32,489 nucleotides of DNA from Rhodospirillales bacterium (GCA_028291365.1 JAQGIE010000131.1:1-32489), one strand, 5' to 3'; counted from the first letter of the stretch, positions 1 through 8,716 are shown. Notes: generated by a model not told the origin, from the letters alone. Program-made: numbers and translations.

Positions 1-1577
1 GCAACCAGGCCATGGTCGTCGATCGACTTCGAAACGTCCGTGGGCAGCGGGCCGGAGTTGCCTATGCAGGTTGTGCAGCCATAGCCGACGACGTTGAAGC
101 CCAGCGTGTCGAGATCCGTCTGCGTGCCCGAGGCCGTCAGATAGTCGCTGACCACCTGGCTGCCGGGCGCGAGGGAGGTCTTCACCCACGGCTTCACTTT
201 GAGACCCTTCGCCACCGCTTTGCGCGCCAGCAGGCCCGCCGCGATCATCACGCTCGGATTCGAGGTGTTGGTGCAGCTGGTGATCGCGGCGATGACGAGA
301 TCGCCGTGGCCGATCGAATAGTCCTTGCCCGCGACCGGCTGTTTCGCCGCCGGATCGGTGACGCCGAAGCCCGGCAGTTCTTTCGCAAATGCCGACGCGG
401 CCTGGCTCAGCAGCACGCGATCCTGCGGACGGCGCGGACCGGCGAGCGACGGCTCGACCGTCGACAGGTCGAGTTCGAGCGAGTCGGTGAAGGCCGGATC
501 GACCGTGCTGTCGTCGCGCCACATGCCCTGGGCCTTGGCATAGGCCTCGACCAGCGCGACGCGTTCAGGATCGCGACCGGTGAATTTCAGGAAGCGCACC
601 GTCTCGGCGTCGATCGGGAAGAAGCCGCAGGTGGCGCCGTATTCCGGCGCCATGTTGCCGATCGTGGCGCGATCGGCGAGCGGCTGGCCCGCGAGCCCGG
701 TGCCGTAGAACTCGACGAATTTTCCGACCACGCCCTTTTTGCGCAGCATCTGCGTGACCGTCAGCACGAGGTCGGTCGCGGTGGCGCCTTCCTTGAGCCT
801 GCCGGTCAGCTTGAAACCGACGACTTCGGGAATCAGCATCGAGATCGGCTGGCCGAGCATCGCCGCTTCGGCTTCGATGCCGCCGACGCCCCAGCCCAGC
901 ACGGCGAGGCCGTTGACCATTGTCGTGTGGCTGTCGGTGCCGACCAGCGTGTCGGGATAGGCGACCTGTTTGCCGGTCTGGTCCTTCTCCACCCACACGG
1001 TCTGCGCCAGATATTCGAGATTGACCTGGTGGCAGATGCCGGTGCCCGGCGGCACGACGCGGAAATTGTCGAACGCGGTCTGGCCCCAGCGCAGGAACTG
1101 GTAGCGCTCGAGATTGCGTTCGAACTCGCGATCGACATTGGCCTGGAAGGCGCGCGCGCTGCCGCTTTCATCGACCATCACCGAATGGTCGATGACGAGA
1201 TCGACCGCCGACAGCGGATTGATGCGATTGGGATCGCCGCCGAGTGCCGTCATCGCGTCGCGCATGGCGGCGAGGTCGGCAACCGCCGGCACGCCGGTGA
1301 AGTCCTGCATCAGCACGCGCGCCGGGCGGAACGCGATCTCGCGGTCGCTGCGCTTGTCCTTGAGCCAGGCGACGATCGCCTTGATGTCGTCGACCGAGAC
1401 GGTGCGCCCGTTCTCGTTGCGCAGGAGATTTTCCAGCAGGACCTTCAGCGAGAAGGGCAGTGTGGAAATGTCGCCCAGCTGCGCCTCGGCGGCCTTGAGG
1501 CTGAAATAGTCGTAGCTCTTGCCGCCGACATTGAGTGTCTGGCGCGTCTTGAGAGCGTCGGTGCCGGTGGTGGTCAC
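1..1577 (-). CDS. acnA: Aconitate hydratase (aconitase A), N-terminal part, cut by the window edge
   Basis: Aconitase isomerises citrate to isocitrate through cis-aconitate in the TCA cycle, using a [4Fe-4S] cluster in the cytoplasm. The reading frame is open from a GTG at 1577 to the left edge, about 525 codons of an expected roughly 890. Visible family signatures include the N-terminal text [16 protein letters not shown], the segment [26 protein letters not shown], and [21 protein letters not shown]. The first cluster cysteine lies in SCTNTSNP near residue 436. The other two lie in [10 protein letters not shown] near residues 500-506. The swivelling C-terminal domain lies outside the window. 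The GTG was chosen because the protein then begins [15 protein letters not shown], like other AcnA proteins, and no in-frame ATG precedes it. It is transcribed divergently from the ccm operon, with 95 bases to the first possible start on the other strand. Confidence 0.96.
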   Translation of the reverse strand, partial: MTTTGTDALKTRQTLNVGGKSYDYFSLKAAEAQLGDISTLPFSLKVLLENLLRNENGRTVSVDDIKAIVAWLKDKRSDREIAFRPARVLMQDFTGVPAVADLAAMRDAMTALGGDPNRINPLSAVDLVIDHSVMVDESGSARAFQANVDREFERNLERYQFLRWGQTAFDNFRVVPPGTGICHQVNLEYLAQTVWVEKDQTGKQVAYPDTLVGTDSHTTMVNGLAVLGWGVGGIEAEAAMLGQPISMLIPEVVGFKLTGRLKEGATATDLVLTVTQMLRKKGVVGKFVEFYGTGLAGQPLADRATIGNMAPEYGATCGFFPIDAETVRFLKFTGRDPERVALVEAYAKAQGMWRDDSTVDPAFTDSLELDLSTVEPSLAGPRRPQDRVLLSQAASAFAKELPGFGVTDPAAKQPVAGKDYSIGHGDLVIAAITSCTNTSNPSVMIAAGLLARKAVAKGLKVKPWVKTSLAPGSQVVSDYLTASGTQTDLDTLGFNVVGYGCTTCIGNSGPLPTDVSKSIDDHGLV

Positions 1578-1672
1578 GAGCGGAAAACCTTTCGGCGAGA
1601 AAAAACCTCGGGAAGGGCTGGGTCCTACACCTGTTTGACAAGCCGGGCAAACGTGGGGACGTTGCGGCCCCC
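1578..1672. promoter_or_regulatory. Divergent acnA / ccm intergenic region with a possible -35 element
   Basis: This 95-base gap must hold promoters for acnA on the minus strand and for the ccm operon on the plus strand. A consensus TTGACA lies at 1635-1640 on the plus strand. A 17-base spacer would put the -10 at about 1658-1663, where the bases (gacgtt) are a poor match. No convincing -10 was found for acnA. The location is certain from the gene layout, but the precise elements are weak guesses. Confidence 0.25.
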
Positions 1673-1786
1673 ATGCGAAAACCCGATGCAGAAACCCGCG
1701 CCCTCTTGGTTCCCTTTTGGGCCCGGATCGACGCGCTGGCCGAAGGTCCGGTCGACGCAAGGCTGGCGGCGTCGCTCGCCTCGTGA
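1673..1786 (+). CDS. Possible 37-residue ORF translationally coupled to ccmA
   Basis: An ATG at 1673 opens a 37-codon frame that ends in TGA at 1784-1786. That stop overlaps the GTG start of ccmA (GTGA), the same 4-base overlap seen at several later ccm junctions. The peptide begins [20 protein letters not shown] and ends in [10 protein letters not shown]. It is amphipathic with one Trp, and has no membrane segment, signal peptide or cysteine. I do not recognise it as a named family. It could be a real small protein, or a leader ORF whose translation delivers ribosomes to the GTG start of ccmA, which has no clear Shine-Dalgarno of its own. Chance openness of 37 codons in GC-rich DNA is also quite possible. 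Confidence 0.4.
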   Translation: MRKPDAETRALLVPFWARIDALAEGPVDARLAASLAS

Positions 1787-2373
1787 CCGCGCCCCGTCTC
1801 GCCGGACGCCACCTCGCCTGCCGGCGTGGCGGACGTCTCGTTTTTCGCGATCTCGACCTCGACCTCGCCCCCGGCGAGGTGCTGGTCCTGACCGGTCCGA
1901 ACGGCGCCGGCAAATCGAGCCTGCTCCGCCTGCTGGCCGGACTGACGCCGCCCGAGGCCGGCAGCCTGACGCTCGATGGCGCGCCCGCCGAGCGCGGGGG
2001 ACTGGCGCAGACCGTCGCGCTGCTCGGCCATGAAACCGCGATCAAAAGCGTGCTGACGGTGGGCGAGCAGATCGGTGCCGGCGGCTGCGGCCGTGACGCG
2101 GCGCTGCAGGCATTCGACCTGTTGAAGCTGCGCGACACGCCGGGCCGTCTTCTGTCGGCCGGGCAGAAGCGCCGCGCCGCGCTGGCGCGCGTGCTGGCAT
2201 CCGGCCGCGCCATCTGGCTGCTCGACGAACCGACGTTGGGACTCGACGCCTCGTCGCAGGCGCTGCTCATGACCGCGATCGAAGGCCAGCGCGCACGGGG
2301 CGGCAGCGTCGTCGTCGCGACGCATGCGCCGCTCGACCTCGCGACCTCGCGTGAATTGCGGTTGGGCGCGTGA
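1783..2373 (+). CDS. ccmA: Haem exporter ATP-binding protein CcmA
   Basis: CcmA is the cytoplasmic ATPase of the CcmABCD complex, whose ATP hydrolysis releases haem-loaded CcmE for cytochrome c maturation. With the GTG start at 1783 the protein has 196 residues, normal for CcmA. Walker A is GPNGAGKS at about 38-45, the ABC signature is LSAGQ at about 124-128, Walker B is WLLDEP at about 145-150, and the switch His is near 181. An upstream in-frame ATG at 1717 would add 22 arginine-rich residues unlike the family. The GTG also overlaps the stop of the preceding small ORF, which supports it as the start. This is the first recognisable gene of ccmABCDEFGHI, and 61 bases separate it from ccmB. 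Confidence 0.95.
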   Translation: MTAPRLAGRHLACRRGGRLVFRDLDLDLAPGEVLVLTGPNGAGKSSLLRLLAGLTPPEAGSLTLDGAPAERGGLAQTVALLGHETAIKSVLTVGEQIGAGGCGRDAALQAFDLLKLRDTPGRLLSAGQKRRAALARVLASGRAIWLLDEPTLGLDASSQALLMTAIEGQRARGGSVVVATHAPLDLATSRELRLGA

Positions 2374-2393
2374 TGCGACTTACAGCACCGACC

Positions 2394-2411
2394 GTCATGC
2401 CCGGGCATGAC
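2394..2411. repeat. 18-bp perfect palindrome in the ccmA-ccmB gap
   Basis: GTCATGCCCGGGCATGAC reads identically on both strands. It occupies the middle of the 61-base gap between ccmA and ccmB. It could fold into a 7-8-bp hairpin in the transcript, or be a copy of a dispersed palindromic element of the type found between alphaproteobacterial genes. No T-run follows, so it does not look like an intrinsic terminator. Confidence 0.6.
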
Positions 2412-2434
2412 GAAGAAGAGCGAAGCGCAAGCGC

Positions 2435-3097
2435 ATGAGCTTCGTCGCCCTCGTCCGCCGCGATCTGCGGCTCGCGCTGCGCCAAGGCACCGACGCGTTC
2501 GTGTCCTTGCTGTTCTTCGTGCTGGTGCTGGTGCTGGTGCCGCTGGCGATCGGGCCCGAGCCGCAATTGCTCGCGCGCGTCGCGCCCGGGTTGATCTGGA
2601 TCGCGGCGCTGCTGTCGGTGCTGCTGTCGCTCGAGCGCATGTTCCAGAGCGAGTACGAAGACGGCAGCCTCGATCAACTGGCGCTGTCCGGCATTCCGTT
2701 CGCGCTGATCGTCGCCGCGAAAGTCGCGGCGCAATGGCTGACGACGGGATTGCCGCTGTTGTTGGCCGGCCCCGTCCTCGCCGCGATGCTGGCGCTGCCG
2801 AGCCATGCGCAGGGCGTGCTGCTGGCGTCGCTGGCGTTGGGCACGCCGACTCTGTCGCTGGTCGGCGCGATCGGCGCCGCGCTGGTGGTCGGCGCCCGGC
2901 GCGGCGGCGTGCTGCTCGCGCTGCTGGTGTTGCCGCTTTACGTTCCGGTACTGATCTTCGCCGCCGGCGCGATCGACGCGGCCGCCGCCGGCCTGCCGGC
3001 GCGTCCGCATCTGCTGCTGCTGGGCGGCTGTCTCGCTCTCTCGTTGCCGCTGGCGCCGCTCGCCGCGGCCGCCGCGCTCAAGGATGCGCTTCGATGA
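2435..3097 (+). CDS. ccmB: Haem exporter membrane protein CcmB
   Basis: CcmB is the integral membrane partner of CcmA in the ABC-type complex that releases holo-CcmE from CcmC. The 220-residue protein matches the usual length. It begins [18 protein letters not shown], a typical CcmB opening, and carries the conserved segment [17 protein letters not shown] at about 67-83. By eye there are six hydrophobic segments. The ATG at 2435 lacks a strong Shine-Dalgarno; only GA-rich sequence precedes it. Its TGA stop overlaps the ATG of ccmC (ATGA), implying coupled translation. A longer frame that runs through this region and into ccmC is an out-of-frame shadow. Confidence 0.95.
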   Translation: MSFVALVRRDLRLALRQGTDAFVSLLFFVLVLVLVPLAIGPEPQLLARVAPGLIWIAALLSVLLSLERMFQSEYEDGSLDQLALSGIPFALIVAAKVAAQWLTTGLPLLLAGPVLAAMLALPSHAQGVLLASLALGTPTLSLVGAIGAALVVGARRGGVLLALLVLPLYVPVLIFAAGAIDAAAAGLPARPHLLLLGGCLALSLPLAPLAAAAALKDALR

Positions 3098-3816
3098 ACC
3101 TGCATCGCTTTGCCAACCCTGCGCGCTTCCTGCGCATCGCGCGCGTCGTCGCGCCGGTCGCCGGCTGGATCGCGTTCGCCGCGTTGCTGGCGGGCGCGGC
3201 GTTCGGCCTGGTCCTGTCGCCGCCCGACTACCAGCAAAGCGAGACGGTGCGGATCATGTACGTGCACGTGCCGTCCGCCTGGCTGGCGCTGCAGACCTAC
3301 GTCGCGATGGCGATCGCCGCCGCCGTGGCGCTGGTGTGGAAACATCCGCTCGCCGACCTGTTCGTCAAAGCCGCGGCGCCGGTCGGCGCCGGCTTCACCT
3401 TGCTGTGTCTGGTCAGCGGCTCGTTCTGGGGCCGGCCGACCTGGGGCGCATGGTGGGTGTGGGACGCGCGCCTGACCTCGATGCTGGTGCTGTTCTTCCT
3501 CTATGTCGGCTATATCGCGCTGTCCGGCGCGTTCGATGACGAGGAGCGCGGCCGTCGCGCCGGCACCGTGCTGGTGCTGACCGGAATCGTCGACGTGCCG
3601 ATCGTGAAGTTCTCGGTCGAGTGGTGGAACACGTTGCACCAGCCGGCCAGCGTCTTTCGTCTCGGCGGTCCGACCATCGCCGCCGAAATGCTGTGGCCGT
3701 TGGGCCTGATGGTGGTCGGCTTCACCGCCTTCTTCGTCTGGATCGTCTGCGTGCGTCTCGAGACCGAGCTGCTGACGCGAAAGCTGCGCGCGCGACTGGA
3801 AAATTCACCCGGCTGA
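3094..3816 (+). CDS. ccmC: Haem-handling protein CcmC
   Basis: CcmC presents haem at the periplasmic face of the inner membrane and promotes its covalent attachment to CcmE. The protein has 240 residues and six predicted membrane spans. The tryptophan-rich WWD motif lies at about 112-129 (WGRPTWGAWWVWDARLTS). The two haem-ligand histidines are visible as His58 in YVHVP and His182 in TLHQP, matching the spacing in the family. The start is the ATG that overlaps the ccmB stop. The same frame stays open far upstream, but there it runs through ccmB in the wrong frame. A gap of 157 bases follows before ccmD, unusually long for this operon. Confidence 0.96.
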   Translation: MNLHRFANPARFLRIARVVAPVAGWIAFAALLAGAAFGLVLSPPDYQQSETVRIMYVHVPSAWLALQTYVAMAIAAAVALVWKHPLADLFVKAAAPVGAGFTLLCLVSGSFWGRPTWGAWWVWDARLTSMLVLFFLYVGYIALSGAFDDEERGRRAGTVLVLTGIVDVPIVKFSVEWWNTLHQPASVFRLGGPTIAAEMLWPLGLMVVGFTAFFVWIVCVRLETELLTRKLRARLENSPG

Positions 3817-3930
3817 GTGGCCTGAACCGAAGAAGCCGGGCGCCTCGCCGCCGCCGGAGACCATGACCGCGGTGGATCCGGTCAGCTTCAGCCCCTAAAT
3901 GCCCGGTTTTTCCTGGGGCCGCGGCCCTTC

Positions 3931-3951
3931 GCCCCTCTCCCGGCGAGGGGC
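3931..3951. repeat. 7-bp stem-loop in the ccmC-ccmD gap
   Basis: GCCCCTC at 3931-3937 pairs perfectly with GAGGGGC at 3945-3951 across a 7-base loop. It lies in the 157-base gap between ccmC and ccmD. Earlier in the gap CCGGGC (3836-3841) can pair with GCCCGG (3901-3906), which is followed by TTTTT (3907-3911); with its roughly 60-base loop this is only a weak candidate attenuator. Such structures inside the operon could partly end or process the transcript, or mark a small palindromic insertion. No coding sequence was found in the gap beyond an 11-codon ORF at about 3862-3897. Confidence 0.45.
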
Positions 3952-3973
3952 CGCGTGCTAGTCCAGCGCGGCC

Positions 3974-4135
3974 ATGACCGAGCGTGCGCGCGACTTCTTC
4001 GAAATGGGCGGCTACGCCCTCTATGTCTGGCCCGCCTGGGGCCTGGCGCTGGTGATCCTGGGCGCCCTCGCCCTTGCCGCGCACCGCGCCCGACAGGCCG
4101 CGCGCCAGGCGCTTGCCGAAAGCGAGCGCGCATGA
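3974..4135 (+). CDS. ccmD: Small membrane protein CcmD
   Basis: CcmD is a small single-span inner-membrane protein that stabilises the CcmABC-CcmE complex and is needed for release of holo-CcmE. The 53-residue frame begins MTERARDFFEMGGYALYVWP. It has the family's aromatic GGYxxYVWPAW text, one hydrophobic helix at about residues 20-36, and a basic cytoplasmic tail. The gene ends in TGA overlapping the ATG of ccmE (ATGA). It is easily missed because of its size. Its position between ccmC and ccmE and the motif make the call secure. Confidence 0.93.
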   Translation: MTERARDFFEMGGYALYVWPAWGLALVILGALALAAHRARQAARQALAESERA

Positions 4136-4602
4136 CCCGCAAGCGCCGCCGCCTCTACACGCTGCTGCTGGCGATGACCGGGCTCGGCGTCGCCACCGCG
4201 CTGGTGCTCGCCGCCTTCCAGGACGAGCTGGTGTTTTTCTACAGCCCGACCGACATCGCCGCGAACAAGCCCGCGCCCGGGCGCGCCATCCGTCTCGGCG
4301 GCATGGTCGAAGCCGGGTCGGTGCAGAAGCTTCCCGACGGCGTCACCCTGTTCCGCGTTACCGATGGCGTCGCCGGTCGGCCTGGGCGCACCGTCGCGGT
4401 CACCTATCGCGGCGCGCTGCCCGACCTGTTTCGCGAAGGCCAGGGCGTCGTCGCCGAGGGCAGGTTGTCGGGCGACGGAAATTTCGACGCGCGTACCATT
4501 CTAGCCAAGCATGACGAGCGCTACATGCCGCCGGAAATCGCCAGGTCGATGCGACAGGCGGATGGCGAACAGCAGCACGCGACGGGGACGCTGGCGAAGT
4601 GA
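4132..4602 (+). CDS. ccmE: Haem chaperone CcmE
   Basis: CcmE is a membrane-anchored periplasmic chaperone that binds haem covalently through a histidine and hands it to the CcmFH ligase. The 156-residue protein has a basic N-terminus (MTRKRRRLYTLLLAM), one transmembrane segment at about 8-28, and an OB-fold domain. The haem-binding motif LAKHDERYMPPE is intact, with His127 as the attachment residue and Tyr131 nearby. The start is the ATG that overlaps the ccmD stop. The C-terminal tail beyond the motif is short and polar, as is usual. Its stop overlaps the GTG start of ccmF. Confidence 0.97.
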   Translation: MTRKRRRLYTLLLAMTGLGVATALVLAAFQDELVFFYSPTDIAANKPAPGRAIRLGGMVEAGSVQKLPDGVTLFRVTDGVAGRPGRTVAVTYRGALPDLFREGQGVVAEGRLSGDGNFDARTILAKHDERYMPPEIARSMRQADGEQQHATGTLAK

Positions 4603-6575
4603 TCGCTGAACTCGGGCAATACGCGCTGGCGCTGGCGCTGGTCGCCTCGATCGCGCAGGCGCTGCTGTCGCTGCTCGGCGCACATCGCGTTGACGCGCGC
4701 TGGATGGCGGCGGGTGCGCGTGCTTCGGTGCTGCAGGCGCTGTCGCTTGGCGTCGCGTTCGGCACGCTGCTGTGGTCGCACGCGATCGACGATTTCAGCG
4801 TGCGCAACGTCGCCGAGAACGGCCACCGGCTGAAGCCGATGATCTACAAGCTCGCGGGCGCGTGGGGAAACCACGAAGGCTCGATGCTGCTGTGGATCCT
4901 GGTGCTCGCCATATTCGGCGCCGCCGTCGCGCTGCGCGGACGCCAGCTGCCGGCGACGCTGCGCGCGCGCGTCGTCGGCGTGCAGGGGCTGATCGGCATC
5001 GGTTTCGTGTTGTTCGTGGTCGTAGCTTCGAACCCGCTGGCGCGGCTCTTTCCGGCGCCGTTCGAGGGCAACGACCTCAATCCGATTCTGCAGGATCCGG
5101 CGCTCGCGGCGCATCCGCCGTTTCTCTATCTCGGCTATGTCGGCTTCTCGGTCGCCTTCTCCTTCGCCGTCGCGGCGCTGCTTGAAGGCCGCGTCGATCC
5201 GGCCTGGGCGCGCTGGGTACGGCCCTGGACGCTGGCGGCGTGGTGCTGCCTGACGCTCGGCATCGCGCTCGGTTCGTGGTGGGCCTATTACGAACTCGGC
5301 TGGGGCGGCTGGTGGTTCTGGGACCCGGTCGAGAATGCCAGCCTGATGCCGTGGCTGTCGGGCACCGCGCTGCTGCATTCCGCCGTGGTGGTCGAGAAGC
5401 GCGACGCGCTCAAAAGCTGGACCGTGCTGCTCGCTATCCTGACCTTCGCGCTGTCGCTGGTCGGCACCTTCCTGGTGCGCTCGGGCGTGTTGTCGAGCGT
5501 GCACGCCTTCGCGGTCGACCCGGCGCGCGGCGTGTTCGTGCTGGTGCTGCTGGCGCTGACGGTCGGCGGTGCGCTGACGCTCTACGCCTGGCGCGCACCG
5601 CAATTGAAGCTCGGCGGCCTGTTCCGCCCGATCAGCCGCGAAGGCGCGCTGGTGCTGAACAACCTGCTGCTCACCACGGCCTGCGCCACGGTGTTCGTCG
5701 GCACGCTCTATCCGCTGTTCCTCGACGCCACGCAGGGCCGTTCCGTGTCGGTCGGCCCGCCTTTCTATCTGCGATCCTTCACGCCGCTGATGGTGGCGCT
5801 GCTGGTGGCGATGGCGGCGGGCCCGTTGCTGGCGTGGAAGCGCGGCGACCTTGCCGCGGCGCTGCAACGGCTGTGGCTGGCGCTGCTGGCGCTGCTGCTG
5901 GTCGCCTCGCTGACCTGGTACGTGCAAGGCGGCGGTCCCTGGCTGGCGCTGGTCGGGTTCGGGCTCGGCGCCTGGACCATCGCCGGCGCCGCGACCGATC
6001 TCGCCGAGCGCGTGCGGCTGTTCCGCGTGCCCCTGTCGTCGAGCGGCGCACGGTTCGCGCAATTGCCGCGCAACGCGATCGGCGCCGCGCTCGCCCATGC
6101 CGGTCTCGGCATTGCGGTAATCGGCATGACGGGTTCGGCGCTGTGGCAGAGCGAACGGGTGCTGACGATGCGCGCCGGCGACAAGGTCGAGATCGCCGGC
6201 TACGCGCTCACCTTCGACGGCGTGCGCAAGGTGCCGGGGCCGAACTATGTCGCCGAGCGCGGCAGTTTCGAGGTCAAACACGGCAACGGCGACGCGGTCG
6301 CGACGCTGACGCCGGAACGACGTTTCTACCCGTCGCAACGCACCACCACCACCGAAGCCGCGATCCGCACCACCGGCCTTGCCGATCTCTATGTCGTGAT
6401 CGGCGAAGCGGACGGCGACGGAACCGTCGTGCGCGTCTGGCACCATCCGTTCGTGCCCTGGATTTGGAGCGGCGCCGTCGTGATGGTGGCGGGCGGGCTG
6501 CTGTCGCTGGCCGACCGACGCCTGCGGGTCGGCGCGCCGCGCGCGCGAACCAGCGACGCGGTCGTTGCGAGCTAG
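4599..6575 (+). CDS. ccmF: Cytochrome c haem lyase subunit CcmF
   Basis: CcmF takes haem from CcmE and, with CcmH and CcmI, attaches it to the CXXCH motif of apocytochromes c in the periplasm. The protein has 658 residues, normal for the family, and many membrane spans. The WWD haem-binding motif is at about 227-246 (SWWAYYELGWGGWWFWDPVE). Conserved histidines are visible at about 172 (AHPP) and 260 (LLHS). The GTG start at 4599 overlaps the TGA of ccmE. The large frame antisense to this gene is an artefact of its GC-rich codon usage. Confidence 0.97.
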   Translation: MIAELGQYALALALVASIAQALLSLLGAHRVDARWMAAGARASVLQALSLGVAFGTLLWSHAIDDFSVRNVAENGHRLKPMIYKLAGAWGNHEGSMLLWILVLAIFGAAVALRGRQLPATLRARVVGVQGLIGIGFVLFVVVASNPLARLFPAPFEGNDLNPILQDPALAAHPPFLYLGYVGFSVAFSFAVAALLEGRVDPAWARWVRPWTLAAWCCLTLGIALGSWWAYYELGWGGWWFWDPVENASLMPWLSGTALLHSAVVVEKRDALKSWTVLLAILTFALSLVGTFLVRSGVLSSVHAFAVDPARGVFVLVLLALTVGGALTLYAWRAPQLKLGGLFRPISREGALVLNNLLLTTACATVFVGTLYPLFLDATQGRSVSVGPPFYLRSFTPLMVALLVAMAAGPLLAWKRGDLAAALQRLWLALLALLLVASLTWYVQGGGPWLALVGFGLGAWTIAGAATDLAERVRLFRVPLSSSGARFAQLPRNAIGAALAHAGLGIAVIGMTGSALWQSERVLTMRAGDKVEIAGYALTFDGVRKVPGPNYVAERGSFEVKHGNGDAVATLTPERRFYPSQRTTTTEAAIRTTGLADLYVVIGEADGDGTVVRVWHHPFVPWIWSGAVVMVAGGLLSLADRRLRVGAPRARTSDAVVAS

Positions 6576-6578
6576 CTC

Positions 6579-7118
6579 ATGCGCAGGCTTCTTTATCTCC
6601 TGCCCGCTCTGCTCCTCGCCTTGCTGCTGGTCCGGTTCGCCGAACCGCTGGTCCGCGGCGACGATCCCAGCCGCATCGCCTCGGCGCTGGTGGGCAAGCC
6701 GGTGCCGGCCTTCGCGCTGGCAGGGTTCGACGGCGCGGCCGGACCGAACAGCGAGCGGCTGAAAGGCCAGCCCACGCTGATCAATTTTTTCGCCTCGTGG
6801 TGCACGCCGTGCCGCGCCGAACATCCGACCTTGATGCGGCTGGCCGCGTCGCAAAAGGCGGCGGTGATCGGCGTCGCCTACAAGGATGATCCGGCGGCGA
6901 CGAAGAAGTTTCTCACCGAACTGGGCAACCCCTTCGCACAAGTCGGCGTCGATCGCGCCGGCTCGACCGGCATCGAGTTCGGACTTAGCGGCGTGCCCGA
7001 AACCTTCGTCGTCGACGCCAAGGGCATGGTGCGCTACCGCCATGTCGGCCCGCTGACCGCGCGCGACGTCGCCGACAAGATCCTGCCGTTGCTGGCCAAG
7101 ATGAAGAGCGAGTCGTGA
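6579..7118 (+). CDS. ccmG: Thiol:disulfide interchange protein CcmG (DsbE)
   Basis: CcmG is a membrane-anchored periplasmic thioredoxin-like reductant that keeps the apocytochrome and CcmH cysteines reduced for haem attachment. The 179-residue protein has an N-terminal signal anchor (about residues 3-19) and the active site WCTPC with Cys75 and Cys78. The thioredoxin-type cis-proline region is in SGVPETFVVD. The acidic, aromatic surround (NFFASWCTPCRAEHP) is typical of CcmG. The ATG lies 3 bases after the ccmF stop. The gene ends overlapping the GTG of ccmH. Confidence 0.96.
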   Translation: MRRLLYLLPALLLALLLVRFAEPLVRGDDPSRIASALVGKPVPAFALAGFDGAAGPNSERLKGQPTLINFFASWCTPCRAEHPTLMRLAASQKAAVIGVAYKDDPAATKKFLTELGNPFAQVGVDRAGSTGIEFGLSGVPETFVVDAKGMVRYRHVGPLTARDVADKILPLLAKMKSES

Positions 7119-7564
7119 CGCGGCTGTTGTTCCTGCTGCTGCTGCTCCTGATCGCCCTGCCCGCGCGCGCCGTCGAGCCCAGTGAGCAGCTCCCCGACGT
7201 ACGGCAGGAGCAGCGTGCCCGCAACATCTCGCGGCAGTTGCGCTGCGTCGTGTGCCAGAACGAATCGATCGACAGTTCCAACGCCGACATTGCGCGCGAT
7301 CTGCGTCTCGCCGTGCGCGAACGCATCCGCGCCGGCGACGATGACGAGGCGGTGCTGGGCTGGGTGCGCCAGCGCTACGGCGATTTCGTGCTGCTGCAGC
7401 CGCCGCTCAACCCGTCGACCTGGCCGCTCTGGTTCGGACCGCCCGCGTTGCTGCTGATCGCCGGCACGTTGCTGGTGCTGCGCGCGCGCCGCATGCAACC
7501 GGTCGATCCGGTGCCGCTGACGCAGGACGAAGCACGCCGCCTCGCCGCGCTGGAGCGCGAATGA
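7115..7564 (+). CDS. ccmH: Cytochrome c maturation protein CcmH (CcmL-type)
   Basis: CcmH is a periplasmic thioreductase subunit of the haem ligase that exchanges electrons with CcmG and apocytochrome. With a GTG start the protein has 149 residues. It has a signal peptide ending near PARA (residues 16-19), the redox motif LRCVVCQNESI with Cys44 and Cys47, and one C-terminal membrane anchor at about 107-125. This is the short form, equivalent to the N-terminal half of the E. coli fused CcmH. The TPR part is encoded separately by the next gene. Both ends overlap their neighbours by 4 bases. Confidence 0.96.
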   Translation: MTRLLFLLLLLLIALPARAVEPSEQLPDVRQEQRARNISRQLRCVVCQNESIDSSNADIARDLRLAVRERIRAGDDDEAVLGWVRQRYGDFVLLQPPLNPSTWPLWFGPPALLLIAGTLLVLRARRMQPVDPVPLTQDEARRLAALERE

Positions 7565-8589
7565 TCGCGTTCTGGCTGATCGCCGCGATTGCGACGGCGC
7601 TTGCGGTGGCGCTGCTGACCGCGCCGCTGGCGGCGCGCGGCGTGGCGCAGGTCGAGTCCGCCTCGCGCCATGCGCAGCGCGTGCATCGCGCGCAGCTCGA
7701 CGAAGTCGCGCGCGATCTCGCCGCCGGCACGATCGGCACGGCCGAGGCCGAAGCGGCACGCATCGAAATCGGACGCCGTCTGCTCGCCAGCGCCGCCGAG
7801 GATGCAACACCGCACGCGACGCCGCCGCGCCGCGCCGCTGCGCTGGTGCTGACGGGGCTGGTGCCGGTCGCAGCGCTTGGCCTCTATCTCGCCGTCGGCA
7901 TGCCCGACTTGCCCGCCGAAACCGTGCCGCCCGAAGCGGCGCGCGCCATCGCGGCGGCGGAGCGGCTCGAAACGCGGCTGATGATCGAGCCCGACGCGCA
8001 AGGCTGGATGCTGGTCGGCGAGACGATGAAGCGGCTCGGCCGCTATGACCGTGCCGAAAGCGCCTTTGCCGAAGCGGCGAAGCTGTTGCCCAACGACGTT
8101 TCGGTCGCGCTTGCGGCGGCCGAGGCGCGCGTGCTCGCCGCCGACGGGCGCGTCGACGAGGTCAGCGCCGAGATGCTGCAGCGCGCGCCCGACCAGCCGA
8201 CGTCGCGCTATTGGCTTGCCGAGCGCAAGTTGCAGCAGGGCGATCGCGACGGCGGCGTCGCCGCGCTCGAGGCGCTGCAGGCAAGCGATCCGAGCGCGCC
8301 GTGGGTGCCGATGGTGCAGTCGCGGCTCGCCGAGTTGCGCGGACCGAGCGAAGCCGACGTCGCCGCCGCCACCGGCATGTCCGCCGAGCAGCAGCAGGCC
8401 TTTATCGAGTCGATGGTGACCCGGCTGGCGTCGCGGCTCGAAACCACGCCCGACGACGTCGAAGGCTGGCGCCGGCTGGGCCGTGCCTATCGGACGATGG
8501 GACGAACCGAGGCGGCGCGGGCAGCGTTTGCCCGTGTCGCTGCCCTGCGACCCGACGATGCGGAGGCTCGCGCGGCGCTGCAGGACTAG
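7561..8589 (+). CDS. ccmI: TPR apocytochrome chaperone CcmI (CycH)
   Basis: CcmI binds the C-terminus of apocytochromes c through TPR repeats and presents them to the CcmFH ligase. The 342-residue protein has two membrane segments (about residues 2-22 and 97-114) flanking a basic loop. A periplasmic TPR domain follows, with repeats such as MLVGETMKRLGRYDRAESAF and WRRLGRAYRTMGRTEAARAAF. The ATG overlaps the ccmH stop (ATGA). This is the last gene of the ccm operon. It faces a convergent gene 127 bases away, and no intrinsic terminator is evident in that gap. Confidence 0.93.
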   Translation: MIAFWLIAAIATALAVALLTAPLAARGVAQVESASRHAQRVHRAQLDEVARDLAAGTIGTAEAEAARIEIGRRLLASAAEDATPHATPPRRAAALVLTGLVPVAALGLYLAVGMPDLPAETVPPEAARAIAAAERLETRLMIEPDAQGWMLVGETMKRLGRYDRAESAFAEAAKLLPNDVSVALAAAEARVLAADGRVDEVSAEMLQRAPDQPTSRYWLAERKLQQGDRDGGVAALEALQASDPSAPWVPMVQSRLAELRGPSEADVAAATGMSAEQQQAFIESMVTRLASRLETTPDDVEGWRRLGRAYRTMGRTEAARAAFARVAALRPDDAEARAALQD

Positions 8590-8716
8590 TTGTGCAGCGT
8601 AGGCGGCGTGATCGACGGCCTTCGCCAACATTTCCCGACGCTCGCCGAGCGCATCGTCGCAAGCCTGCCCGCGGAGCCCGATCACCGTCTGGCGCGATCC
8701 GGACAGCCCATAAGCA

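Noticed and set aside
12-2033. 673-codon plus-strand ORF across acnA and the start of ccmA
   Set aside because: It is antisense to a clear aconitase and then out of frame with CcmA. The translation is Arg/Ala/His-rich, typical of shadow frames in GC-rich DNA.
2407-3093. Upstream extension of the ccmC frame through ccmB
   Set aside because: CcmC homology begins at the ATG at 3094. The extension overlaps all of ccmB in another frame.
3862-3897. 11-codon ORF in the ccmC-ccmD gap
   Set aside because: Too short to support, with no Shine-Dalgarno and no link to the next start codon.
4521-7043. 840-codon minus-strand ORF opposite ccmE, ccmF and ccmG
   Set aside because: Composition is Arg/Gln/His-rich with no domain, and it is antisense to three well-identified genes.
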